This document shows positions 1 through 14,978 of a stretch of 64,000 bases of DNA, piece after piece. The stretch is from assembly GCA_942159475.1 (NCBI GenBank), contig OW804096.1:109156194-109220193 (forward strand), given 5' to 3'. The number at the start of each line of letters is the position of its first letter. Positions within the stretch are counted from its first letter, which is position 1. Below the pieces are notes generated by a model. That model worked only from the letters and a program-made list of their open reading frames with translations, searched no databases and was not told the origin of the DNA. The position numbers were made by a program, and so were the translations under genes. This DNA comes from Sthenelais limicola. Taxonomy: Eukaryota > Annelida > Polychaeta > Phyllodocida > Sigalionidae.

Positions 1-160
1 ATCAAGAAGCAGGAGCAGTAGCAGGAGAAGTAGCGGGGCAGTGGAACCCAGGCTTTAGGTGTGCAGGGGGGTGATTTTGTGGGCGAAGGTCGGCAGGAGA
101 TATGACAAAATTATGTGGCACAAGGGGCATAAATTTGTGTGTAGGCACAAGGGGGCATAC
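1..160. other. Left edge, no gene seen
   Basis: There is no supported gene in this stretch. A short purine-rich segment is followed by two imperfect direct copies of GGCACAAGGGGCATA (about 117-131 and 145-160). These sit immediately outside the left terminal repeat of the element that starts near 166. Confidence 0.5.
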
Positions 161-190
161 ATATGGGTCATTTTTTCTGAACGTGTACAA
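161..190 (+). repeat. Left terminal inverted repeat of the 166-3302 element
   Basis: Thirty bases beginning ATATGGGTCATTTTTT are repeated exactly and inverted at 3278-3307. The match may extend 2 bp outward. A TA dinucleotide sits just before TGGGTCA. Confidence 0.8.
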
Positions 191-352
191 TTCAGCCAGT
201 AGTATGGAATTTCAAGAGGTTCTCCAGATCAATTTTAAACCTACATATCTAATTAGTCCAGGTTTAGAGCTTTCTTTCAATACCCATTATACACAATTCC
301 TCCCACTGGTTCAGTTTTTATGATGAGTCAAACTTTGGTCTTCAGAAATTGG

Positions 353-2908
353 CAAACGCCCATCATCATAACTCATTTAAGATGAAATGCACACCTTATT
401 GTTAGTTTTATTTGTAAATAAGGCCTAAAAGTACATTGCAGTAAACCAAACATGGCAATGAATCTACTGGAAAGATTTTTTATAACCAAGATATATAATA
501 TCATGATGATAACGAGCTGAGTGCACAGGCCCTATTTCCTCAAAATCCATTTTTTCCCATACTTTGGTTTAAAATACTTGTGAAAAAGTTAGTTGAGGGG
601 CTTGGATGTTGATAATGCACCTGAGTAATGACAACTACATTATCTGATACTTCCCCAAGTTATATGACCTTAAACAAAGTTGTTTTTGAATTATTCCATC
701 CCAATTACACTGTATTTCACTGATGGGCGTTTGTCATAACAGCCAATAATAAATTATGAAATAAAAGTCCATTCTCAGTCCTATTCAGTTATTAATGAAC
801 CTGAAACAGTTAACATTGCTCTGTATACATTTATTCATGATAAAAAAGACCTGACAAGTGCATTTCCATTGAATGATATACAAAAAACTTTAACTTTATT
901 TTTGGGGTACTGGCAATGACCACAAATGACTTCAAGGCACCAGGAAATCCGACTTTAATCTCCAAAACTTGTAACAGAATAGTCTAACCTGCCCCTTACA
1001 AATGACTCATTAAAAATCATTAAAGAAAGAGTGCAGAACCTTCAAGTTGGCCTTACAAAAGACTTCTCATGATGGACGTTAGGTTTTCAATGATGGGCGT
1101 TTGTTCATGTAGAGAGTTATCAAACATCCTCAAAGGACCATAATAATAACCATACATGGACAATTCTTTTAGGAAACATGCCCAACATGTTCTCCTACAC
1201 TCCTGAAATGTGTATAACTCATTAGCAACTGATACATTTATTGTGGATATTGTAGGTGGAATAATCTTTGTATTGATTGTATCTATTATTTTAAACATTT
1301 TTCTTTTCTGTTCATTGTTGAGGGCCCTCCAAGACTGGCAGGTGGCTACATTTCCTCTCCAGTAGTCCCTGAGAGACACAGCTGCACTTTTATCTTCTGT
1401 TGGTGGTGATTTTCCAATCATGTTGATCTGAAAATGAGACTAAAATATAATACATAGTAAGGCCCCATAAATATGAAAAAATATTTTTTTTTATAGGGAA
1501 AATTCTAATGCCATTTCTTATCTAGTATAATCTCCTGCATTTATCATCTAAATTTGGTGGTTGTTGAAAGAACACTTCATGAGTTTTTGAGGGTGAAGAT
1601 TGCAATGGCAAACGCCCATCATGGAAATGGTGCCCCTTGTACTAAAGTATAGTAATATTTCCACCCATAACCATTTATATATGATTAAACAGTAGTTTAT
1701 TAAAGATGATATTGAAAGAAGGGCATTGAAAAATGAATAGGGCTGCTGCTAGACCCACTCTATATAATATGTTATATTCACAAACGCCCATCATGAAAAA
1801 CAATGCAAACACTGTACATTACAAAATCATCTGAATATGACCATGTAGAATATATAGAACATGTTTAAATGATTGGATGCAATGACATACATACAGGGGC
1901 ATGTTTCCATGTTATTAACACAGACAATATCCCCAATTTACTGAGGTCTTTTTTATTTTGATGATGGGCGTTTGTCATAGCAAATGGTAACCTCATTTTG
2001 TATCAGCCAGATTAGGATTTAGCCATTCATCAACCACAAGAAAGTATTTCTTGCATACCAATACAAGTCATATGACATTACAAACACAAGAAAATCATAT
2101 TTACATTGACTATTAGCACCTTAAGAGACAAATCTGTACTGTAATCATTACCATGATGGGCGTTATGCCTGATTTACACCTAACATGTGCAGTTCTGATC
2201 AGATGAGTAAAGCAATCTAGCTCTGTGCAATGACTAAATCTCTTTTAGCCATTGATTTCTAAAGACAATTAACACAAAATATACAAAGCTTTTAAACTTT
2301 CTGACCATTTCAGTTGATCCTACAGTACACTAATCATTATCCCTCATATAATTAGAATATGACATTCAGTGTTTCATGCAATTTTTGACAAAATGAAGTA
2401 AGATCTATGCTAGAAAAGTCTAGTACTTACCACAGTATGTTTCCAATTAAAGATGATTCCACAAGCAGGTAAACATACTGAGCACAGCTAGCTCAGCAGA
2501 GCATTTCAATGATGGGCATTATTTTCATAGTGGGCGTTTGCTTTGTTGAAAATCCTGCTGGAAAATCCTCCAAAATCACTTTGAAGTTAGGATTTTGTGT
2601 TTTCCCTTTGACTTTGGCATATCATTTATATGAATAATATCATTAGAGTGAGTTTGAAACGTTTTGCAATACCTGGATAACACATCTCTTGTCATGGCTA
2701 GTCCTGCAAACGTCCATCAGCATAACTGGTATAAATTCAAGATGGTTTTGTGGATGTGTTGTTAATTCCTAGCAAATTGTGGTAGAGTTGTTTCTTTTCT
2801 TTTATCTTGTTCATTAAAAGATGCTCAATACATTCAAGTACTTTCTAGTATTGGACATATTATGCTGAATTTTCTAGATTTGCAGGTATATATGATGATG
2901 GGCGTTTG
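353..2908. repeat. Twelve dispersed copies of an ATGATGGGCGTTTG-type motif
   Basis: Copies on the plus strand lie near 721, 1069 (GGACG variant), 1091, 1961, 2153, 2510 (GGCATT variant), 2531 and 2895. Copies on the minus strand (CAAACGCCCATCAT) lie near 353, 1609, 1781 and 2707. Several carry a neighbouring CATAAC. Spacing is irregular, from 20 to 520 bp, and two close pairs occur (1069/1091 and 2510/2531). I saw no good copy elsewhere in the window. All copies fall between the two terminal inverted repeats, so the motif belongs to that element. Confidence 0.75.
1057..1427 (-). CDS. Exon-like reading frame inside the 166-3302 element, function unknown
   Basis: The minus strand is open from an ATG at 1421 to a stop at 1053 (122 residues). 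Just upstream of the ATG is a good splice acceptor (CTCATTTTCAG, exon start at 1427). Just before the stop is a donor-like TTTT|GTAAGG, so an exon of about 371 bp is possible. The residues include DYWRGNVATCQSW near position 19 and a CRRTCWACF segment near 75-83. I do not recognise a family. Near its end the frame runs through two copies of the dispersed motif, reading TPIIE and TSIM, so the motif is either translated or the ORF is accidental. It could be a fragment of the transposon's own protein. Confidence 0.25.
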
Positions 2909-3277
2909 TTTAAAATGGGTTAAAATTTCTCATGGGCCCCAATAATTCACCATTGGCACCTGGGCCTTACCACCCCTTTTATAGAGTTGCACACTAAAGT
3001 TATACATGGAAAGCCAAAATAAAGTGAGATAAATGATCAAATACATTTTCATGTACAAGATTCAACTTCTAAAATACAGAGGAGAAGCTGTAAATTGTAG
3101 GTTATTTTGATTCCGACCCTAGAGAAGAATGTGATGTCTTTGTTATAGTCATATAAAAGTATATATTTCTGGAAAGCTTAATTCCTCCTTGTTACGCTGA
3201 GATGCATTGCATTAATGTGAATGCAATATTGTGACTGTTATGAGCAGGAGAACAGACACAAGTCAGGAATTTTACAT

Positions 3278-3307
3278 TTGTACACGTTCAGAAAAAATGA
3301 CCCATAT
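3278..3307 (-). repeat. Right terminal inverted repeat of the 166-3302 element
   Basis: Exact reverse complement of 161-190, ending in AATGACCCATAT. A TA follows TGACCCA, mirroring the left end. Confidence 0.8.
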
Positions 3308-3309
3308 GT

Positions 3310-6779
<3,470 letters not shown>

Positions 6780-9700
6780 TATATGGGGAAAATATATTAC
6801 CTAGGCCACCCTTTATAGTGTCAGTTGGTATCGACATGGAAAGGCCATCCGTTAGGGTGGCTGGATTAAGTGTCAGGATGTGTGAAACTCAATCCAGGGT
6901 CTCATGCTCGGGACCAGGGATTTAATACAGCTCGTGAGCTGCTCCATGTCAGACGCGATGAGAACACTAAGGGAAGACCCAAGGACGCAGAGCAGTGGAA
7001 GGAATTCCAATGAATATCAAATCATTGCTTGAAAAAATCAATTGACATTGGTCATTTGAATCAACTCGACCGATTTGTCTTAGCACATCATCCACCCTTC
7101 AATCACTCTATTGACTGTTGACTCAATGCGAACCCATTGGAGCTATTTTTCATCGATCACTTCCGTGAGTTTTTCGAGGACATGAGGGTTCGGGTGAGAG
7201 CTTCCCACTCTGTTTACTGCATTACTTAAAGTCCTAATGCTTGCGTTGTAATCATCAAAATTGCAAGAGAATTGTTATTTGTACCCCATTCTACTAACAT
7301 TTTAAAAAGACCGATCGTTGACCAAATATCCACTGAAGGCAACGCGGGATAAAATGTAATTAGGTACCTAATTTATTTTTAGTTACATGACTTTTCTCTT
7401 TTAACCTTTCTGGAAGGGCAACATGTCCCATTTTCCGTTCGCCGTTATTCGAAAGGCGTATGGCTTTGTGTTTTCTTTACGCACACCGACGTTGGCATCA
7501 AAATGCAAGGTTGTTAATTGCTTACTTGAAGGAGAAGTAAGCTTAATCAGGATCTTTGTGGATGCCACCAAACAGTTCATTTCTTGCAGGAATCGAAGGA
7601 TTGCCTCCTTTACAGTTGAAATAACATTTAACGGATGAATGTAACTAGAAAATGTTGGACGAATTAAACCAGACGAATACATGTATATATTTGTACACGG
7701 CTCATAGCTCAAACTTCTCTGATAGACAGTTTTCAACTTTTATAAGCGGCTTTCATTGTGAGGGATTTTGTTTAATATTTGCTGCGGTTTCCGCTGCTCA
7801 ATTTCCCCTGGGATTCATGTCCAGTGGTAAGCTCCTTGACTGATAAGGAAAACATACATATGGGTAGGATTTGCCACGGCCCTTTCCGTGCGGGAATTCA
7901 TTGACCGGAAGTTGTTAGTCAGTCATTTCCAGCTAAATCCTTTGAAGATGAGAAGCTATAGGCGATATATCATTGACTATTCAAATACCTTACAAGACAA
8001 CCTTAGGACTGCCTTCTGCAATGCAACTAAGGTCATTCTGTGATTGATATAGGGATTGAGTGGGACCCTTTTATGTTATGTTGTAACCCTTAATATGCGT
8101 AAGGACTTTCGTTACAACAGGGGGGAGATTTTTAATGAATAGATTTGTATACTAGCGAGCGTTGCGAATCAGTAGCGAATGATCATTAATTCATTAAAGT
8201 CTCAGGCAATGTGTGGAGCTCGTAAGTGATTTAATTGTTTAATGTTACATCCAGCATATTATGATATAATGTATTTTGAGAGGTTTTGAGCTGCTCAAAT
8301 GGATACAGCATTTCGTTGCTTAAATTATTGTTTTGTTATTATTTCGTTAAAGGTCAATAGATATTTAAAACAGTTCAATGGTTTATGCAGTTAGTTTGTT
8401 TTTTAATCCTACACGAAACCGTAAGGTTCTTCTTTTTGAACCAGTTAAATTCAAAACGTCTCTACCATCACCATGTTATTTCTATCAACTTGGTAGAATC
8501 ACATCAACAGATCACAATATTATTGCTAATTATTAGAGACAAACTTCAGTTGATCCTACACTTTCACATCCCATTATAATATGCGTAAGTACCACACCAT
8601 ATGTTCATATAAGTGGGGCCCTTTTATATTATGTTGTAACCAAATCACAAAGCAATATTGCATGATAAACGGGAGCTCGTGGTACGTAGGCCTATATGCC
8701 TTGTGTATTTTATTTCTCTAGATTCGAAAGGTTTTAGCTTCTTCGCTCAACAGTTATTGTCAGAGAAATGAAAGATTCTTGGAAATGGTGATCTTAAATT
8801 CTCAAGTCAAACATATGGCAACATATATATAGGTGGCTATATATTGGCCTGATTGATATTGAATCTCCCCATGGTGAAAAGGTTCAAGTTCTCCCATGCA
8901 CGAACGTCAAGAAGTTTTATGAAGGCACATCACGCTGGCTACAAAGGCCAGAAGTAAGGCAATAGAATCCAAAGATGTTAAAACAGTGCCAGCAACTACA
9001 GTCTGATTAGAAGAACATTCTGCTTCTGAGCGACATCACGTATGTCCTTTCTACGTGAGACATTTAGTAATGTAGATGAGTTCCAAGTACGCCTCAGATA
9101 TTAAGGATACATATTTGCTCTAAATATTTTTTCCGACTGGAAAATAATTTGATCAATGACAGGGTCTAGATATGGATTATGACAAATCATTCCCTTTTAA
9201 ATTCCAACAGTCAGTGTTGCTTTCTACAACATTCTCTCTGCCGGATTAAGAAATTAGTCCTCTCTATAGAGTTCTTTTGTTAGTCACTAATTATCAAGTC
9301 ACAAACAATAAGCAAGATCGATTTCAAAGTCTGCTGAGGCCCCAGCCATGCTGAATCTATCCAACTTGTTTCATGCTTCCATATATGATGCACTATTCCA
9401 AAGAATCCTACAGGTACTGTTAAAACATTGATATTTTGATGCATGCCCTTTACAACAGTAAAGTCAAATAGTTAGCAAAGTCAAATCAGTGGAAATGTTA
9501 CTTTAGAAAGAAGTCTATTGCGCTCCTTGCAATGTTACTAGGGAGACACACATAAGTTATAGTATGCAACTGCAGATGAAGTATGCCTTATGTAAATGAA
9601 GTATGCAAAGAGTTCCATCCAATGATCGATTGATCCATTGGCCCATTGGTCCATTTTTCTCTCTTAAGACCTGTATAGGCTCCAGACTCCAGAGCTAAAT

Positions 9701-10890
9701 AAGGGGATGTGAACAATAGCCGGTCATTTAGTTCTCTTGGTCAGTGCCCCCTGGTATTCTATACTGGTATATTAATGTTTTATTTTGTTCAATAACGTCC
9801 TCACTTCTCTGTGTGCATTACGGCTCATACTAGTAGCCTGGTATCGACTGAGTATCGAGCCAATTATACAGGAAAAGGTTTTTCTTGATGTAATAAACTA
9901 TACAGACGGATAACAAATATTATCTTTGATATGACATGCTCTGTTTTTTAAAGTTTCTGAACATCGATGTGTTGTCGTTCTTATGAATAGCAATACAACT
10001 TGAATTCTGGTAGGTCTAAATTTATGTACACATCAATCGGTGGAGGAAATTGAGAACCACTGCATGTGATTTAATCCTATTATGTAGTAGTACTCACAGC
10101 ACTGAAGAGGACTATATTTGATGCACATTTCAATGGAGCATTCTGAGGCGCATATTGGCATTAATTTGGTATTGATAGAGCTGGTGCGGATGTTTATATT
10201 GCAGGTGTTATTAATTAGTGAGTGTAAAAATACGTTTCTGAAATTTAACATCATAGCCTCTAGTTTTCAGATGAGGAACGGGGTGTGAATTAGAAGTGTT
10301 ATAATAATATCATTTATTTTGTTCATCTATTTATCCTATACATCATTGAAGAAGAATACACTACAAAACAGTTTCAACTCTACCTGACGTTCCATTGTGA
10401 CGGGCTTCTTTAGGGTGTTAAAACTTTGCTAAAAGTGTGTGTGCCTGCATTATGTGTGTGCGTCAGGGAGGGGATTCGCACTAGATTGACACCTCCACCT
10501 CTTCTACCCATTACCCATCCGCTGGGTACAGGCATAAGTCTGGCTAGAAGCAGTGTAGAAACGGGAGAAGGTTAGCTATAGTTTGTGATTGTTAATCACT
10601 ATAGCAAAGTATAGTTAAATACTCCTTCAGATAACCGCAGAAACATATAGATATATATATTCAATACAATCTTGGAATTTTGGCAGATGTATTTGTACTA
10701 CTAGCAGTACTAAGCACCCCAAAAATGAAAAGATTCCAATAAAGAGATTGTGTGAATAAACCCCTTTGAAAAATGATTATGATTATTTTTCCTTGTGTCT
10801 CATTTTTATGTGACACATCACATACGAGTTATGCAGGAAAGGCCCAAATATTCTTCATCAGTACAAATGTGTACATCTTCATCACTTGAT
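6780..10890. other. Spacer with short shuffled direct repeats
   Basis: No gene is supported. Two related 28-bp segments reading GTGGG(A/G)CCCTTTTAT and ending GTTGTAACC occur at 8060-8087 and 8613-8641. A TAATATGCGTAAG segment occurs at 8091-8103 and 8576-8588. These may be ends of a decayed element. ATGAAGTATGC is repeated near 9575 and 9598. Confidence 0.45.
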
Positions 10891-10904
10891 GAGATAATTC
10901 TGCA

Positions 10905-11100
10905 TTCATCTATAGTGCATTTACACCCGACTTTGATACATAATTTTGATATGCATTTTTGGGTGCACCAAATAATGCACGTTTCAGCGGGTGCATAACC
11001 AGGTGCAAAACTGCTTTTTTGAGCGGATTGCAGTTTTGTGACTGGTCAGATGCACTTTTGCATGCACTAGCACATTTCCCAATGCACATCGGGTGCGGAG
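10905..11100. repeat. Cluster of (G)GTGCA / TGCAC motifs
   Basis: About ten TGCA-containing motifs in both orientations (for example GGGTGCACC near 10961, GGGTGCATA near 10989, AGGTGCAAA near 11001, AATGCACATCGGGTGC near 11081) lie within 200 bp. This resembles the motif-dense interiors of other elements in the window. No terminal inverted repeats were found, so the element type and edges are unknown. The minus-strand open frame 10910-11305 runs across it and is not convincing as a gene. Confidence 0.35.
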
Positions 11101-11305
11101 TTACTTGTATACTCCGCCTACCATCCGTCGGAGGGTGTCTGTAAGTGCTGCCTGCACGATGACGTATTGTCGCCCTCTGATGGAACCGGACGGAACTGAT
11201 GGTCATCTCCAGCTCTAGCAGAAGTGCCCCCGCTGCCGTAGCCAGGTTGTAGTTGTAGTTGGACGGCAGCATTGATGTTACGATGTATTTGGGGGGCGGA
11301 CCCAC

Positions 11306-14300
11306 TACAGATTAAGAAAATATTGTGGAAGATGATACTTGCGTAATTCAAGGACAGAATATCAAGGCACTCTTGTTCAACCTACGACTCTTTTAATGCC
11401 CTCAAGGTCGGAAACTTTGGTCATGGATTTCATTTTTGTCCTTTTGCGTTAGATGAAACCTTATAGCTTTAAATAGACTGAACAAATTGACTTGTCAGAC
11501 TTTGAACGAGATGGCAGAGCTACACAAACTGGTTGAAGTCATTTTAGAGTGTCATATTGATTCTGAAACATGGAGCGAAACATAATGAAGGTAGGGGTCC
11601 ATGCTGAGTAGAAGAGGGATAGTACCAAGAGGAATTCTGTTTGAATTAGATGTTTGGACCCCTTTTTCTACCAATCATGAATATACAGACAATTAAATCC
11701 CACTCAATTCCCAATATCAGTTAAATTCCTGATCGTATTCGAATGAAAGTATTCCCCCGAAGAGACCCTTTCTAATTTTCATTAATTTTCAACAAGACAA
11801 TCAAACGAACTGGTTAACCCCAGAATTAACCCGATTATGCTCAATGCTTAAAGATCTGCCTCTTCCTTTCAAATAAGCCGCTTGTTCGCTTCCTTAAATA
11901 GTGCTTTGCTGCAATGATGATGGAAAGGAGCCGGTCGATATGGTCTTGTCGGACCCCTTTCCCGAACCTGCCAAATCATCTCAGGCCCAGTAGAAACTGG
12001 TTATGGCTCTGCGTTGTACAACCAAGGAAAATCATTTTCCCAGGATTAAGGGAGGACGGACTCCATCACTTAAACGGGAAAGAACCCATTTCCAGAGAGA
12101 GAGAGACAGAGAGAGCTCTTAGAGTGAGAGAACCAATAAACGAAGGCAATTGCCAATATGAAGGTCCTGGCTGTTTGCTCCTGCTGAACAAGCCTATAAG
12201 CTCTCCACATTTTAAACAAATATCCCTATCATTCTGCGTTTTCTTCGTTACTCTTTCCCCAAAGATGCGTACCCCAAGAGGGCAAACTGTATTAAACAGC
12301 TCTTAGAGTTTGCATCGCGTTTTTGCTTCGTGTAACAAATCACCAAGACCACGACACTTATTTCATTGGCGTAATATTTTCATGTGATTTTATACCAAGC
12401 ATTTATTTGTAGACATGTATATATATATATGTATGTATGTACACGCGATGTATGCCGCCATAGAATTAGAATGTATACAAGTTCACTAGAAAAATATACT
12501 GGTCATTTATGGCCGTGTAAGTAATTTGTCCCATAGTATCAACAATCCTTTTCGCGAATTTTTAGCACGGGTCAATCTATTTAAAAGTAATCATTTAGAG
12601 CAAGATGGCGACATTTACTCGATGTGGCTGGTTGGTTTTATATACTTTCCAGGAGGTTGGCTATTGTAAGTCACCCAACAGCTGCTGTAAGTCACGGACT
12701 GATCAATGTATTATATATCTTGTCGACTGGGGAGGCCGGACACGGATTTGCATCATTAAATGGTCTTTAATGTTGCCTTACTGAGCCTGACATGGCTGGT
12801 CTGATTTTAAAGGGTATCGTTACGTATGAATCGAGAACACATAATCTTTAGTTTCAATGTCTGTTGTAAATATCACATTGCCAGAACATCACCTTTTTCG
12901 TTCCTAAATTGGAAATCTTACTACATGTATATCTGTCTACTTTGGTAGGTAACCGAATTCGGAAGTTTATATTCTGTAGATCTTTCAATGGGCTTTCAAT
13001 GGGCTTTCAATGGGCTCATAGGATTCCCTATTTTGTCCGGTCAATAACGCATCTCCCTATTATTATATCTATCCGTTCTGTGGATTATGGGTACCTTTAT
13101 GCCAAGGAAGATTTACCTTTTCTCACATCTAAATCTCCGAGCCTCTTTCGCGCTCATGAGTTTTTTGATTGGCCATGTGCCGCAGTCTGATTGGATGCGA
13201 AATCCTTTGAAAAAGCTAGTTCAAGGGCATGATCCTGCCTATAAATATGACAAATTTTGTTTGATGCCGCATACAATAGATTTGGCCTTTTTAGTCGAAT
13301 GTATCAGGATACCACTACTGCTGAACAAGTGTCTATTTCATTGAGAAGGAGTTCGGAATGACAAATTTATCTCATAAAGCTGTTTGTCTCACGAGGGAGT
13401 GACTGCGACGGAGATAAGACTGACTATATAGACGTTTTTACAGTCGTTCCACATTAAACTTACTTATTGCTTTAGGCATAGGCACCGGGAGCTCATGCAA
13501 TAGCAAAAGGTCTAATTTCTATGTTTTTATTGCTGTGAGCTCACACATTCACGATCTATTCTCATGCAATATGTTAAGATAGACAGCATCTTGACTAAGA
13601 ATTTTTGACTCTAATAAAAATTCTAGCAAATCGCTTTCATGTTTCGGGAATCAGCCGACATTTATTTTGAAGCATCATACATGGATTTGACCAAAAGTGT
13701 AATAACAAAGTGATACGCTGGGGATAAAAGTGTCTATATATTATATCCGACCATAAAATATCCAGTGGCAGATCATTCGAGGAAACTAGACAGGCAAGAT
13801 CGCCACGCTATGATGGAACAACTTTAATAAAGGTGCCACCGAGTATGAGAGACGGTCCATTGGCATTGACATGGATTTAGGATTTCTGTGCAGTCGCTCA
13901 CATAGATATGGACTATTCGGCGCTTACATTGACCTTCCAGATCAAGCCTACATTGTAGTTTGCTAGCTGGAGGGTAAACTGGACAAATACCCAATTTACA
14001 GGCCCTCTGTAATGAAATGAAAATAATTTTTATCGCATGAATATTTTTTATTACATTTGCCGACTTATATACGTCATCTCCTCCAGCGAATATGTGATTT
14101 CTCCTGCCGTTTGGGATATGAGAATCAATTTAGTATATCATCGCTACCACAACGTGGAAAGATGCCCTACAAAAATACCCAATCCATTATACTTCTTGTC
14201 CGTTTTCATTAGATATAGACGGACATGGATATCAACAGCATATCAAATCCATGGGCGCGTATCATAAATATCATATTATATATATAACATTAACAGAACA

Positions 14301-14900
14301 AATATGCCAAAGTAGCATACGCAGTAGCATGCACCGTTATTCCTTGAAACCAACGACATGATTCTATATGTTGTCCATCACCCCTTTCCCCGACAATATT
14401 TAATGGAGTTTACTTTTTAATCACGACTATTGAAGCCCGGGTTAGTAGCAACATTTCTTCCGAGAAATGTAATTGTATCACATTCTTTTTATGCCTCATG
14501 AATACTCCTTCCTCACATCTGCCTGTAGATATCATAAATTCATTTGAATAGAAACAGGACCTGAATGTATTTACATTAGAAAAGAAAAGTAACAGGCCTG
14601 GCCAGATTGTTCTCGGAAGAAATGAATCCATAATATCGACGACACTTCCATCACGTTCGACTATTATTAGATCGATGACGCTATGCCACCCCGAAAAACC
14701 TGAAAAAGACATTTGTTTATTGCCTCAGTTTTTTTTAATGAGATAGCTCAACACGCCTTCAGTTTTATCATAAGGAAGAGCAACGGTGTAAATATTTACT
14801 ACTGCTATAATTTTAACTTTAGAGACAAATAAAATACCACTCAAATACCATCATTCTATGACCTTTGAATAAATAAGCAGTAGTTTAAACTTTTTTAACC
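11306..14900. other. Spacer upstream of the first receptor gene
   Basis: No gene is supported. Simple repeats are present: a short TA/TGTA run at 12418-12443 and a three-copy 11-bp tandem repeat (CTTTCAATGGG) at about 12982-13016. A weak hairpin with GAGCTCA arms lies at 13487-13556. The 5' non-coding exon of the receptor gene at 14979 must lie here or further left, but I cannot place it. Confidence 0.45.
12982..13016. repeat. 11-bp tandem repeat, three copies
   Basis: CTTTCAATGGG is repeated about 3.2 times without gaps. Confidence 0.85.
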
Positions 14901-14960
14901 CTAATTATTTTAATTGATTTATTGTGAAAATACCCTTTATTGATGGACGATAACATGCTC

Positions 14961-14975
14961 CTTCTTTTTTTGCAG
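14961..14975 (+). promoter_or_regulatory. Splice acceptor in front of receptor exon
   Basis: CTTCTTTTTTTGCAG is an excellent polypyrimidine tract and AG. The receptor ATG lies 3 bp downstream. The paralogue also has an acceptor shortly upstream of its ATG, which supports an intron in the 5' leader of both genes. Confidence 0.7.
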
Positions 14976-14978
14976 ATA

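Larger units (their letters stand above)
166..3302. mobile_element. 3.1-kb inverted-repeat DNA transposon, probably non-autonomous, with dispersed 14-bp motifs
   Basis: The segment 161-190 is an exact reverse complement of 3278-3307 (30 of 30 bases, starting ATATGGGTCATTTTTT). Taking TGGGTCA as the start of the terminal repeat, both ends are flanked by TA, which fits a TA target duplication. The interior holds twelve copies, in both orientations, of a motif close to ATGATGGGCGTTTG (353-2908). No transposase is recognised. The only notable reading frame is the exon-like ORF at 1057-1427 on the minus strand. A shorter relative with the same TGGGTCA ends and TA flanks lies at 18968-19204. TA flanks suggest a Tc1/mariner-like or related superfamily, but the family is not established. 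The inverted ends and motif clustering are seen directly; the class is inference. Confidence 0.7.

Noticed and set aside
14940..14978. Upstream extension of the receptor frame
   Set aside because: It starts with TTG and lies across a strong splice acceptor tract, so it is more likely intron.
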